A stretch of 64,000 bases of DNA from Ceratothoa steindachneri. Its lineage: Eukaryota; Arthropoda; Malacostraca; Isopoda; Cymothoidae. The first letter of the stretch is position 1. Each line of letters starts with the position of its first letter. Positions 30,430-40,363 of the stretch are shown in pieces. Below the pieces are notes generated by a model. It searched no databases and was not told the origin of the DNA. It worked only from the letters and a program-made list of their open reading frames with translations. The translations under genes were made by a program, and so were the position numbers. The DNA lies in the NCBI GenBank assembly GCA_963969495.1, contig OZ018328.1:131589686-131653685 (forward strand). The letters run 5' to 3'.

Positions 30430-32419
30430 TATTTATATTAAAAAAAGGAATATTTCGAAAGCTTTAGGTTCCGATAAAATATATCTAATCCACCGAAAAG
30501 AGTAAACCTCTCTGTATAATAAAAAATTATATTATAGAGCGAATAGTTCCTGAAGAGTTCCAAGAACAAAATATAACATTAACTTTCAAAAAAAAGAATA
30601 AAGAGCGATCCTAATAACTTTCGACCCATTTCCCTTACTTCTCTATCGAGTAAGCTCTTAGAGGCCATTGTTAGATATAGGATCGTAGAGCATCGAAAGG
30701 TCAATGAATTCATAAATGACTCGCTGCACGGCTTTCGACGAGGACGCTCATGTTTAAGTAATTGGTTTGATTTGTCCACAAAATGACAAACATTTGACTA
30801 GGATAAAGCTGTAGATGTAGTTTATCATGACTTTAAAAAGGCTTTTGACACTTTTCCGCATGACTTTTGATAAAGATAGAAGCGCACGGAATAGAGGGCA
30901 GCTTATTGAAATGGATTGAAAACGGTGGAAAAGCGTAGGCAGAGAGTCGTTACCTATAAATGAAATTGTTCCTAGTGGATTTCGGTTACAAGGCGTTTCT
31001 CAGGCATCTGGTGGGAAAGATGGCAGATGCAGTTAACGTGGAAAAGTGTATAATAATGCATATATGTAGGTAATGATAGTCTACGGAGAGATTATACTAT
31101 AGGTGGTTATCGTGGTACGACACTATATTACATCAATACCATATTATATCTATGGGGAAGGGACCAATAATTTACAGGTGAACCGACGAAGGGACGGAAC
31201 ACCGCTAGTTTAGACGGGCTGAATTGCGAGATGAGAGTGCAACGAGGTCAGGTAACAAATGGGCAATGGCAAAGCTCAAGGTTATTTAAAGAGGCATTTA
31301 CAAAAATATAATTTTATTTACATAAAAATAATGAGAGAATTGATGGGTAAAATTACCTCAGAGAATTAACGGACAAAATCACATCAGTAAACGAAGGGGA
31401 AATTGTAGTTATAAATCAGACTATGAAGTTAGAACTTAAGGTATTACAGGAGGAGACTATTCAAATGGAGGGGGGGGGGGGTAACTCAATTGGGTTACTG
31501 AAGGGGCGAGAGGGGTTGGCTTACGGATGTCTTCTGCACGTGAGGTGAGGCCGCTCGGAACTTCAAGTGATGACGGTTCTCCAAAAACAGGGGAGGGGGG
31601 GGGGGTAACGTCCAGTCCAGAGGCGAGTATTTTGGCCACCTGAAATAAGGGGGCGAACGAAGGAGGGCTTCGACAGGAGTTGATGAGAGAATTCCGGAAA
31701 ATCACTCGGTGGCGATCGTTAAGTGGAATTACCTCACTGGCTGGGGCTAATTCTAGGTGCTTTGTTGTTAGCACCTGAGTTGGAACTATGAGGAATCTTC
31801 TGGGGTCCGAACGAAACTTCTCAACTCTGTGTCTCTTCACGGGAGTCAGTCGAGCGCTATTTATGTCCGAGGCTCTCCCCGGGGTTGAAGGGCGGTAAGC
31901 GGAAAACAGCTCTACTCTCGAATGGCCTCGAATCTTCTTGCAGAGTCTATTCTGCCCGTGTAAAAGTGAATCGTGGTGGACACGGTTCGAGGCTACCGCT
32001 TGTGGAAGGGAAAAGGGGGTGGGGTGGGGGTGAGGCTTACCAATTTAGGCCTAACCGGGCCTTCTGCAGCGCATGGAAGTTCCGTCTGTTCAAGAGATTC
32101 CACGTTGGGTTACCTCACAGTGGTCAAATTCTAAATATGTTTAACATGGATAAGGATTTAGGTGTCTTAATATCGAATGATCTTAAATTTTCAAAACAAT
32201 GTAATGCAGCTAAACAAAGCGCAAATAGAGCTCTAGACTAAATATAATCATACCTCTATATAAAAGTAGAGTAAGGCCACACATTGAATACGCGATACAA
32301 TTGTGGTCACCTTACAACAATGTGAACATCAATATAATGGAAAGAATTCAAGGACGGGCAACTAAACTAATTCTCTCGATTAGAAATAAGTCGTATATAG
32401 AAAAATTAAATATATTAAA
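30430..32419 (+). pseudogene. CR1-like LINE RT remnant, split by a solo LTR
   Basis: Forward frames carry 'KKNKER...NNFRPISLTSLS' style entry ('RPISLTSLSSKLLEAIV'), 'LHGFRRGRSCLSNW', 'DVVYHDFKKAFDTFPH' (motif A), a gap, then 'VNVEKCIIMHI' and 'DYTIGG' up to 31,107. The solo LTR (31,108-32,119) intervenes. Coding resumes at 32,125 with 'QILNMFNMDKDLGVLISNDL', 'KFSKQCNAAKQSANRALD' and 'VRPHIEYAIQLWS'. Joining the pieces across one GTGGT gives an unbroken 'YTIGGQILN' frame, so the LTR landed in an already integrated LINE. The FADD segment is lost. The LINE stops where repeat A copy 2 begins. Confidence 0.85.
31108..32119 (-). repeat. Solo LTR (family S), reverse
   Basis: Read on the reverse strand it starts TGTGAGGTAACCC and ends TACCACGATA (final ACA changed to ATA), flanked by GTGGT on both sides in forward orientation (31,103-31,107; 32,120-32,124). 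It aligns with 29,045-30,084 along its length, sharing for example GAAGACATCCGTAAGCCAAC-like and CTCATCAACTCCTGTCGAAG blocks, but is clearly diverged from it. Confidence 0.9.
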
Positions 32420-32571
32420 ACCAGGCAATGGCTTCGCCACTCCCCCGCGCTTCGCTGCTGAGATTAAAATTTAAAATCTAAAAAAAACAGCCATGGTTAA
32501 ATTTTTTAGAAATTTTTTGAACTTCGCCAATTATAATAATCTTAAAAAGGAACTCTAAACTATATTTCCTC
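32419..32571 (+). repeat. Interspersed repeat A, copy 2
   Basis: It matches 349-512 and 43,803-43,982 (CCAGGCAATGGCTTCGCC, ACAGCCATGG, CCAATTATAATAAT, GGAACTCTAAACTA). The left edge replaces the C-terminus of a CR1-like LINE; the right edge touches the inverted half of the Penelope-like element at 32,572. Confidence 0.75.
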
Positions 32572-34010
32572 TCTGGCAGTAAACTTTATTATTAAACGTG
32601 AGCCAAGATTCAGAAAGACTTAATTCCACCGCCTTTTTTAATTGGCTTCGTGAAAATCCATGAAAAGTATTTTGGGAATGGAATACCTTATTTAATATTA
32701 AACTGATTGTATAGTTTAGGGGAATGTTAGTAAATAAAGATTCAACATCATAACTCACAATATATCCATCGTTAACTTTGCTGAGTAATTCCTCTTTAAA
32801 CTTCTAGGAGTTTTGTATGGAGAACTGATTTTTAGATAAAGGTGAAAGTATTTTAACGAGATATTTGGCCAGTTTTTATGATGGTAAAGAATAAGAGGCA
32901 AGTATGGGTCTCAAAGGGACTCCTTCTTTGTGAATTTTAGGTAGAAAATACATGGATGCTAAATAACTGGAAGATACAAATAATTCATTATAAGTATCTT
33001 TAGGAATAATTGATGCCTGCTTAAGTTGTGTTAAGAAACGATTAACTTTATCTTCGAATCGTAGAAGAATATTTTTAGGTAAATCATTGATAGGTTCAAA
33101 TATTGTTCTGTCATTCAATATACTATGGGCTTTTTGTACATAGTCCTTCCTATCAAGGATCACTACACCCTTTCCCTTATTAGGTTTAGTAACTATTATA
33201 TCCTTATTGCCCGCAAGTGTCCGTAATATCTTTCTATCTTTAGGCTTAATTATGAAATTCGAACTTCTAGATGAATGTATTTTAGAATAAAATTCGCTGG
33301 AGAGAGAAGATAACCTTGCGTACCAGATTTTACAAAATCCTATTTTGTAAAAAGGGAGTTTAAATTCAAGTCCCAAAGTAAGCAGAAATTTTTCACGAAA
33401 GCTTAAAGCAGTACGTGACAAGTTGATAACTACTTTTTCCGGATCCATAAAGGTTGGGAAGGACAATCCCAAATTCGACAACTTTTTGGTGTCTCTTTGT
33501 ATACATACATTTTGGTGAAATATTTTGGTTTTATGCAAAAAATACCTTACGAGGAGAATGTCTAAAAGAGACAAATGCGTCTTCAAATTGGCAAATCCTT
33601 CGGTTATATTATGTTGATGAAGAGTAAACTTTTTTGATTTAGAAGTTATTTCTAGGTTGATAAGTTGATCCAAGGAATCCTTATAGAAATACGAGTTATA
33701 CAGAGATTTGCGATGTAGCTTAAAATAAAGAAATTTAGGCTAAGTTTTTTAATTAATACAAACTTCAAGGAAGACGATGTCCTCTCTGGCCTTAATCATC
33801 TTCATAGTTTCCTTCTCAAAATGGCGAATAACTGTGATAACTTGCTGCCCATACTTGGTATAGATATATCCATATGGAGCTCGGCCGTGAATCCTGCATT
33901 TAATATTGAGGATAAATCCCAGAGCCACGAGAAACGGATGAGGCATTTTTTAATTTTTCACTACGTTTCGAAAACTACAAGTTTTCATCTTCAGGCTAGA
34001 ATAAATTACA
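32572..34010 (-). pseudogene. Penelope-like element, 5' half (inverted)
   Basis: Reverse frames read, from high to low coordinate, an N-terminal segment (33,946-33,749), 'KTHLSLLDILLVRYFLHKT', 'RTALSFREKFLLTLGLEFKL', 'DIIVTKPNKGKGVVILDRKD' (33,160-33,110), 'YFLPKIHKEGVPLRPILAS', and at 32,758-32,572 'SYDVESLFTNIPLNYTISLI' and 'SESWLTFNNKVYCQ'. The KPNKGKGVVILD, PKIHK, RPI and SLFTNIP motifs are diagnostic of Penelope-like RT. The piece is cut at TTTACTGCCAG, where the forward-strand half (34,281 on) continues the same protein. One or more stops separate the frames. Confidence 0.88.
33965..33994 (-). ncRNA. Hammerhead-ribozyme-like core in the Penelope-like leader
   Basis: The reverse strand reads CTGAAGA, a bulged T, a 7-bp stem (GAAAACT/AGTTTTC) with loop TGT, then GAAAC. 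This fits the CUGANGA...GAAA core of a hammerhead, apart from the unpaired T. Penelope-like elements are known to carry hammerhead motifs. Stems I and III and the cleavage triplet are not convincing here, so activity is doubtful. Confidence 0.4.
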
Positions 34011-34280
34011 AAGTTAATATATAGGAAGAAAACTTGAAAAGGCCAATAAGACATTATTTTAAAAGGTGACCAATTACAAAATATCAGTAAAAAGTACTAA
34101 AGTTAAATTATATATGACTTGGCAACAGTTAAATTTGCTTTAAGACTAACTCAAAAATTAGTTAATAAATGTAAGGATTATTGCAGAAATTAATTACAAA
34201 CTATAAGAGAAATTGACCTGGCATTATTTAAAGATAATAAATTTAAACTTTGTTTTTAATTTTGTAAATACTGTAAGAGT

Positions 34281-35184
34281 AAAAGGCGCTGGAATTAAGT
34301 CTTTCTGAATCTTGGATCACGTTTAATAATAAAGTTTACTGCCAGATCGATGGTGTTGCAATGGGTTCTCCAATGGGACCACCGCCGTTTTGTTGATGAT
34401 TCCTTGGCAATTTTTAATAATCCTGCGCATAGCCAACTTTTCTTTAATTTTTTAACACTTTACACCCTAACATCAAATTCACCATGGAAGTGGAGTCAAA
34501 TGATAAGATGCCCTTTCTGGACTAGGTATGAACTACTTTAGTTTTTGTGATTTCGGATATAAAATATCCACAGTAAAAACTTTAATACATAGAAGTTTCT
34601 CGCTATCATCCACTTACCAATCAATCCATAATGAATTTATTTCTCTTAGGAAGTATTTTATAAATAATTTATTTCCTTCTGACCTATATGATAGAGTTTT
34701 AAAAAAGCTATTTGATAATCTCATTGACCCCCCTCAACCCTGCATAGAAGTTCCTAAAATGCCCATATATTTACTAATTTCAGAGATGGGTTTTTTAAAC
34801 GATACTTTTAAAAGAAAAATCCTATTTATTTTCAAAAGATATTTTTTTCCAAATCAACCCACAAATAGTTTTTATAAACAAACTATCGATAGGAAGTTTC
34901 TTTAACAGTAAAGATCCTATCTCTTTGGAGTTCCGCAGTGATAATGTCTATTTATTTAAATGTCCCAGTTGTACTGGAGCCTCTTACATTGGCAGCATTG
35001 TCAGGTCTCTTGGAGCTAGGTTCTCTGCTCATATGGGGATTAGTTGGCGCACAAACAAAATATGAAATAGAAAGGAAAAGTCATCTATTAGGCAACACAC
35101 CATAAGCTGTAAAACTAACATTTCTATTGAGAATTTTAAAGTATTAGCCTTTAACAACAACAAACATTGCCTAAGAACCCTCGA
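34281..35184 (+). pseudogene. Penelope-like element, 3' half: RT end and GIY-YIG endonuclease
   Basis: Forward frames begin with 'LELSLSESWITFNNKVYCQ' overlap (63 bp shared in inverted orientation with 32,572-32,636), then 'DGVAMGSPMGPP', an internal deletion, and 'RRFVDDSLAIFN' (catalytic DD). 'KTLIHRSFSLSSTYQSIHNE' and 'LRKYFINNLFPSDLY' follow at 34,580-34,690. The C-terminal GIY-YIG-type domain is at about 34,940-35,180: 'YLFKCPSCTGASYIGSIVRS', 'RFSAHMGISWRT', 'SSIRQHTISC'. The RT is interrupted by frameshifts and by a stop before the endonuclease. It ends in a (TC)n(AT)n tract. Confidence 0.85.
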
Positions 35185-35185
35185 A

Positions 35186-35250
<65 letters not shown>
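35185..35250. repeat. (TC)n(AT)n compound microsatellite
   Basis: About 12 TC units followed by about 20 AT units, joining the end of the Penelope-like element to the primer-binding site of element 3. It stands exactly where the 5' LTR of element 3 should be. Confidence 0.95.
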
Positions 35251-35255
<5 letters not shown>

Positions 35256-35258
35256 ATT

Positions 35259-35275
35259 TGGTGTCAGGTGTGGGG
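35259..35275 (+). promoter_or_regulatory. Primer-binding site of element 3
   Basis: TGGTGTCAGGTGTGGGG is identical to the element 1 PBS and nearly so to that of element 2. The implied primer 3' end CCTGACACCA suits a tRNA-Leu acceptor; that identity is inference. Confidence 0.7.
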
Positions 35276-35609
35276 TCTTCCCCACCTGATTTTTAAGCAC
35301 TAAGTTCAATTGATAGCAGCTGCATTACCAAGAATATCTGAACACCAATATAATAGGACAATTTTCTTTTTGATTAACGGGTAACACCCAATTTTTAAAC
35401 CCATTCTTGTGTGGTGTGTCCATAGTTTGTCTATTTCCTTAGCTAGGCGGTAATCCTAACCGTTTTATTTTTTGTGTGAGTTTGCCTGATTTTTAATAAG
35501 AATTTTAATAATTTTGTCGTTAGTAGAATTTATCTTTGTTTTGGGTTAAAACTTCAATAGCTCTGGTAGCTTTTTCGTGTGTAAAGGCCGGAAGTAGTAT
35601 ATCCGGGAT
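35276..35609 (+). other. Element 3 untranslated leader
   Basis: Non-coding sequence between PBS and gag start; no motif beyond T-rich stretches. Confidence 0.6.
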
Positions 35610-36587
35610 GTCTTTATTCGATCGCTTTCATAACAAAAGCAGATCCTAGGCTTATCTGGGAAAGATTTAATCGCTTACGTCCAGGAAGAGGAACGTAACG
35701 AACGTGCAGAAATAAAAACACAGAGAGAAGCAGAAGTCGAAGAAAGAAAAGCACAGAGAGAAGAGAAAGAAAAGCACAGAGAGAAGAGGAAGAAAGAAAA
35801 GCACAGAGAACACGAAGAAAGAAAAGTAGAAGAGAGAGAAAGAAAAGCACAGAGAGAAGCAGAAGAGAGATAAGGAAAAGCACAGAGAGAAGCAGAAGAG
35901 AATGAAAGAATTAGGAAGCATGAGAGAGAGATAAGCCGTGGCCAAGTCGAGATAAACTCCGTAGGATCTCGAAATGAACAGGTTTAAGTGCCCTCACTAA
36001 AACTCCCCGCATAGAAGGATGGAGAAGATTTTTACTCTTATATAACGCACTTCGAGAAGATCTTCGAAGTCAACAATTGGGACTTAGAATCAGATGGTGT
36101 CGCCCGGTTACTTCCACTCTGGAATCCTCGTCTTCGTGACATATTCACTTTGCCTTCTTCAGAGGCCACCCTTGATTATTCAACCTTAAAGGCAGAACTT
36201 CTTTCTGCTATTAACATGAATCCAGAATTGTATAGGGTTAGAATCCGCTCCGCGCGAATACAGCCAAGCCAAACCTACAGACAATTTGGACTCAAGCTTG
36301 GGCGTAATTTCCAATTCTGGCTGTATTCCGCGGAAGTATCCAATGATTATATGTCGCTAATTGACTTCATTCTAAGGGATCAACTGTTGTCGACCCTCCC
36401 TCGCGAATTAAGGGCCTTCATAGCGGACAGAAGAGCGTCCACTTTCAAGGAGTGTGTGGAAGAAGCCGACCTTCACGCTTCTAGTCATAACCTCTACCTC
36501 AAAGAGGTTAAGAAGAACCATCCCCCTCCCACAAACATAAGTTTGGGTTTAACCGAAGCCCACTCAAGGGCAACAACGGCTTCGTAA
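35610..36587 (+). pseudogene. Element 3 gag
   Basis: ATG at 35,610 begins 'MSLFDRFHNKSRS' and a stop; the related starts in elements 1 and 2 continue into LGLSGKEL. A charged coiled-coil region (about 35,690-35,930) is built from repeats of AAAGCACAGAGAGAAG-like units and is frameshifted. Capsid-type helices are clear from 36,000: 'NALREDLRSQQLGL', then 'LPSSEATLDYSTLKAELLSA', 'QTYRQFGLKLGRNFQFWLYS', 'DFILRDQLLSTLPRELRAFI', 'FKECVEEADLHASSHNLY'. These match element 1 gag almost block for block. Confidence 0.85.
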
Positions 36588-36665
36588 AAGTACAGGCGTC
36601 GAGCAAGTACAGTTCTTACTCGCCGCGAGAGCAAAAGGACGTGAAGCCCCCCGTTACTCCCCTCC

Positions 36666-37160
36666 ATGCCTAGCAACTACCCACGTAGGCCAATTGTATG
36701 CTTTGCGTGTGGCACCCCTGGGCACTTAAGTTACAATTGCCCCCCAAATTCTCAACTGAGGACCTCGTCGAGTCACCAGGTCCACCAAATCTCTGCTTTC
36801 CCCTTGCCTAATCCGCCAGCCACATCGGGAGCGGCCCCTGCCCCCTCTTCCCCTGATCAGCAGGTAAATTTCCTGTTCAACAAGAGTTCGCACGGTGGGC
36901 TCCAGTTTGAAAATGGCGCAGTAAATGGTTGCCGAGTGTCAACCTTGGTTAGAGATACAGGTTGCACCTGCATAGTAGTTTCCGACACACTAATACCCCC
37001 CGTAAGTCCCCAGCATAACAGGTTCGCGTTGGTGTATGACTTTTTAGGTCGTGCCACCAGATTCCCAGTGGTACGGTGCCATATACAGTGCCAGTACTTC
37101 ACCGGATGGGCTGATGTAGTCGCGGCTCCGATAAAATTCTGCTCCGTCCTTATCGGATAG
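36666..37160 (+). pseudogene. Element 3 zinc knuckle and aspartic protease
   Basis: A 164-codon frame opening with an intact CCHC knuckle, 'CFACGTPGHLSYNC' (C-x2-C-x4-H-x4-C). After a proline-rich linker comes 'QVNFLFNKSSHGGLQF', 'GCRVSTLVRDTGCTCIVVSD' with the catalytic D-T-G, then 'VYDFLGRATRFPVVRC' and 'APIKFCSVLIG' before a stop. This domain is best preserved in this copy and gives the reference for the damaged versions in elements 1 and 2. A short degraded segment (37,161-37,398) leads to the integrase. Confidence 0.88.
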
Positions 37161-37398
37161 AGCGCACAGCTCTCCCCAAACCCAATTTCTCAGCCGGTCG
37201 TTACCAGGGCCTAGGCCGAGAAGGATGTATCGCTTCCTCCGGTACCCCTATCGTCCCCAAACATCGACCTCGCCACCAATGTCCAATTTTGCTGAGCGCA
37301 GAACAAATGCGCCACTTTACAACCCCTGTGGGAAAAAACAAGGAAGAAGGAGACTGAAACGGTGCGAGACAATCGGAAGATCGAGTGCACCGTGAAGG

Positions 37399-38570
37399 AT
37401 GTTATTATATTGTTTTTCTGTTGAACCGGAGAGCCCCCCGACCAACGCGTTGTGTGTGCCGAGAATCTATATTGAACCCGTTCTAAAGATGGCTCATGAT
37501 GGCCTAATGGCCAGAAATTTCGGTCATAACAAAACGGCACAGCGAGTGTTTAAATATTTCTTTTGGCCAGGAGCGGCCAAAGAAATTATCGACTTCTGCA
37601 AGTCATGGGACATATGCCAGAAGGTCACCTCCAAAGGGCGTGTAGCCCCCGGCCTCCTTCAAAAGACCCCGAAAGTGGCCGAACCCTTCGCCCGGGTAGC
37701 AATCGACCTAATAGGTCACATTCGTCCCCCGTCGAGCGAGGGACACTCTTATATTTTAACCCTTGTCGATTGCACCACCCCTTTTCCAGAGGTTATCCCA
37801 ATGAAGAAGACTGGCAGCATTTCTTGTGCAGAAGCTTTAATCTCAATCTTCTCCCGAGTAGGGATCCCGAAGGTGATCTTATCTGACAGAGGACGTCAAT
37901 TCACATCTAAATTGATGGAGTACGTCGGTAAACTCCTTCTCATCAAACCTCTCTTCACGACGCCCTGGCACCCTTCTGCTAACGGGATGTGCGATAAATT
38001 AAACGGCACCCTTAAAATGGTACTCAAGAAGGTGTGCTACGCCCAGCCCCAAGAGTGGCACCGCTACTTCACGGTAGCGTTATTTGCTTGTCGTGAAGTC
38101 CCCCATAGGACTTTGGGGTTCACTCCCTTTGAGCTTTTATATGGACGTAACGTCCGAGGACCGATGAGCATTTTAAAAGAATTGTGGTCCAATCCTAGAA
38201 TGGATGATAAAATTAAATCCTCTTACGCGTACGTTTTAGACTTGCGTACACGTTTAGAAAAATCTGCGGACATCGCTCTCCGAAACGCCGATGTAAACCT
38301 GGAGAAATACTGCACCTACTTCCACCTAAAATCAAAGGCACGTTCATTCAAACCAGGTGACGAAGTACTGCTCTTGCTTCCCTCCGAAGCAAATAAGCTC
38401 CTCTCCCATTGGAAAGGATCTTTCTCCATTTTAGAACCCCGCGGCACGGTTTAATACCTAATCGAAACCCCCTCGGGTAATAAGATTTGCCACATCAACC
38501 TCCTAAAGAAATACCACCGCCGTGCTTGCCTAAATAACATAGTCGCCCTAGACGAAGAACCCGTCCTCTA
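37399..38570 (+). pseudogene. Element 3 integrase, located upstream of RT
   Basis: A 351-codon frame. The HHCC zinc domain is seen as 'MAHDGLMARNFGHNKTAQRV' (two His) and 'FCKSWDICQK' (two Cys). The core has first Asp in 'ARVAIDLIGHIRPPSSEGHS', second Asp in 'VILSDRGRQFTSKLMEY', and the third position in 'HPSANGMCDKLNGTLKMVL', where the expected Glu (GxxE) is Asp. C-terminal 'SHWKGSFSILEPRG' and, past a stop, 'ICHINLLKKYHRR' resemble the GPY/F-type tail of gypsy integrases. The frame is largely intact over 1.1 kb, so loss of function may be recent apart from the changed third residue. Confidence 0.9.
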
Positions 38571-38584
38571 AGCCGCCTATCCCG

Positions 38585-39600
38585 TTGAACTCTTGTTGTC
38601 TGGTTCAAAAGGTGTGCGTAGAAGCTGACGATGAGTATTCCCTGCCGTCTCTTCCTTCCCCCCAAACGGAGCCTAACTCCGACTTGGACGTAAACCCTAA
38701 TCTCGCCCCTAATGAGAGGGCTCAATTGTTTGCCTTATTGGAAGGCTTTCACGACGTCATCTCAGAATTCCCTGGTTGCTCAACCCAATTTACGCATGAG
38801 ATTGTTCTCACTACCCAAGATGCGATAAGGACCAAGCCTTACCTCATACCCGCACATTTATCGTCGACTTTCGATGCAGAGATAGATAAATTATTAAAAT
38901 TAGGCATAATAGAACCCTCGTCGTCCGATTTTTGCTCCCCCATTGTCATGGTTAGGAAGCATTACAAGTCCTTTAGGATATGCGTCGATTTTCGCAAATT
39001 AAACGCGGTTACATAGTTTGACGCGGAACCGATACCCCTAATCGACCAAAGTCTTCATGCCTTCGAAGACGATAAGTTCATCTCCGAGATTGACCTCCGT
39101 AAAGCCTACCACCAAATGCCGCTTGCAGAGCAATCAAAACGCTTTACCGCTTTCGCTACTGAAAAGGGGTTATTTCAGTTTACCCGCCTTCCTTTTGGGC
39201 TGGTAACTGTTTGCGGGAGTTATAACCGGATCACGCGTCGGTCGTTAGATGGCCTATCGATAACGTGTACATCGCTACTCGTACCTGGGACCAGCACGTA
39301 CAGTCTTTGTGCGCGCTTCTATCTCGGTTACGCGTACACGGGTTCACGGTAGGCCCGACGAAGTGTCACTTCGCCTATGACACTATTAATTACCTTGGCT
39401 TCCAGGTCGGTAGGAATCAAATGCTTCCCCAGGACGACAAGATAAAGGCCATTTCCGAAATGCCGCTTCACTGAACGAAGAAACAGCATCGTTTTTTTTT
39501 AGGATCCATGTCCTTTTATCTCGTTTTGTGCCGAACTTCGCTCCCATAGCCTCGCCCCTTAACGACATGCTGAAGAGAAGGGCCCCCGATCCAGTCAATT
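38585..39600 (+). pseudogene. Element 3 reverse transcriptase, located downstream of integrase
   Basis: After an acidic linker ('QKVCVEADDEYSLPSLPSP') come RT blocks: 'HEIVLTTQDAIRTKPYLIPA', 'LLKLGIIEPSSSDFCSPIVM', 'SFRICVDFRKLNAV', a stop at 39,014-39,016, 'FISEIDLRKAYHQMPL' (motif A Asp), 'FTAFATEKGLFQFTRLPFGL', a degraded motif C reading 'PIDNVYIATRTWDQH' where YxDD is expected, and 'GFTVGPTKCHFAYDTINYLG'. The second catalytic Asp is Asn and the Tyr is lost. Frameshifts occur near 39,235 and 39,345. Block order and the LPFGL motif are typical of gypsy RT, not copia. Confidence 0.88.
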
Positions 39601-40151
39601 AAACCCCTTCCGCGGAAGATCGCTTCCACCAGTTAAAGGACAAGATAATCTCTGTCCCTATTTTGAGATTACTGAATTCTAATAAAATATTCGGGGTTCG
39701 TACCGATGCCTCCCAGGATGGCCTAGGTTTGTGCTCTCGTACAATATGGTGACGATGGGGTTGGATATCCTGTAGGATATGTAGCAGGAAGCCGTCCCAT
39801 AGCGAAAAGGCGTATGCCACAATAGAGCTTGAAGCATTAGCCATACTGTGTTCTATTCGCAAGTTTAGGATGTATCTCATAGGTAAATAATTTATTGTTG
39901 AAAGTGATCACAAACCCCTGACCTACCTAAAAAACTGTAAGAGCCAAAATGGCTGTTTAATGCGTTGGGGACTACTACTCATGGAGTACCAATTTCGGAT
40001 CCTGTATGTTGAAGGCATCGACAACTGCCTAGCCGATAGCTTGATTAGGAATCCAATAGAAGACCCCCTCCAACAACCTGAGTGGATAGTGAAATTCGCG
40101 TTTGATTCATTTTTTTGTAAATATTATTTTTCTTTTTTTTTGCCTCGTTGA
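39601..40151 (+). pseudogene. Element 3 RNase H
   Basis: Forward frames give 'FHQLKDKIISVPILRLLNS', 'IFGVRTDASQDGLG' (first Asp), a frameshift, 'YATIELEALAILCSIRKFRM' (Glu), a stop, 'VESDHKPLTYLKN' (second Asp), 'LMRWGLLLMEYQFRILYVEG' and 'DNCLADSLIR' (third Asp). All acidic residues are in place, but frameshift and stop break the frame. It is followed by non-coding 3' DNA, with no integrase after it. Confidence 0.85.
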
Positions 40152-40350
40152 TGTTATGTGTGCATATGTATAGATTAGGTTATCTATGGTTACATCTATG
40201 GTTACACATATGTAAATCCCGTGTAGTGTTATGTTGTTTTTTTTTCTGTTGGTAAACGTTTACATTGTAGCTTTATAAATTCCCCTCTTGATGAAATTAT
40301 CGTAGACATTTCTTTCGCTTCAAAGTGTTCTGTGCTGTAAAAATATCTTT

Positions 40351-40363
40351 GGATAGGGAGGAG
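40351..40363 (+). promoter_or_regulatory. Polypurine tract of element 3
   Basis: GGATAGGGAGGAG lies immediately before the TGTAGAAG start of the LTR. Confidence 0.75.

Noticed and set aside
35614..35945. Reverse hydrophobic ORFs resembling membrane proteins
   Set aside because: Antisense of the purine-rich gag repeat of element 3.
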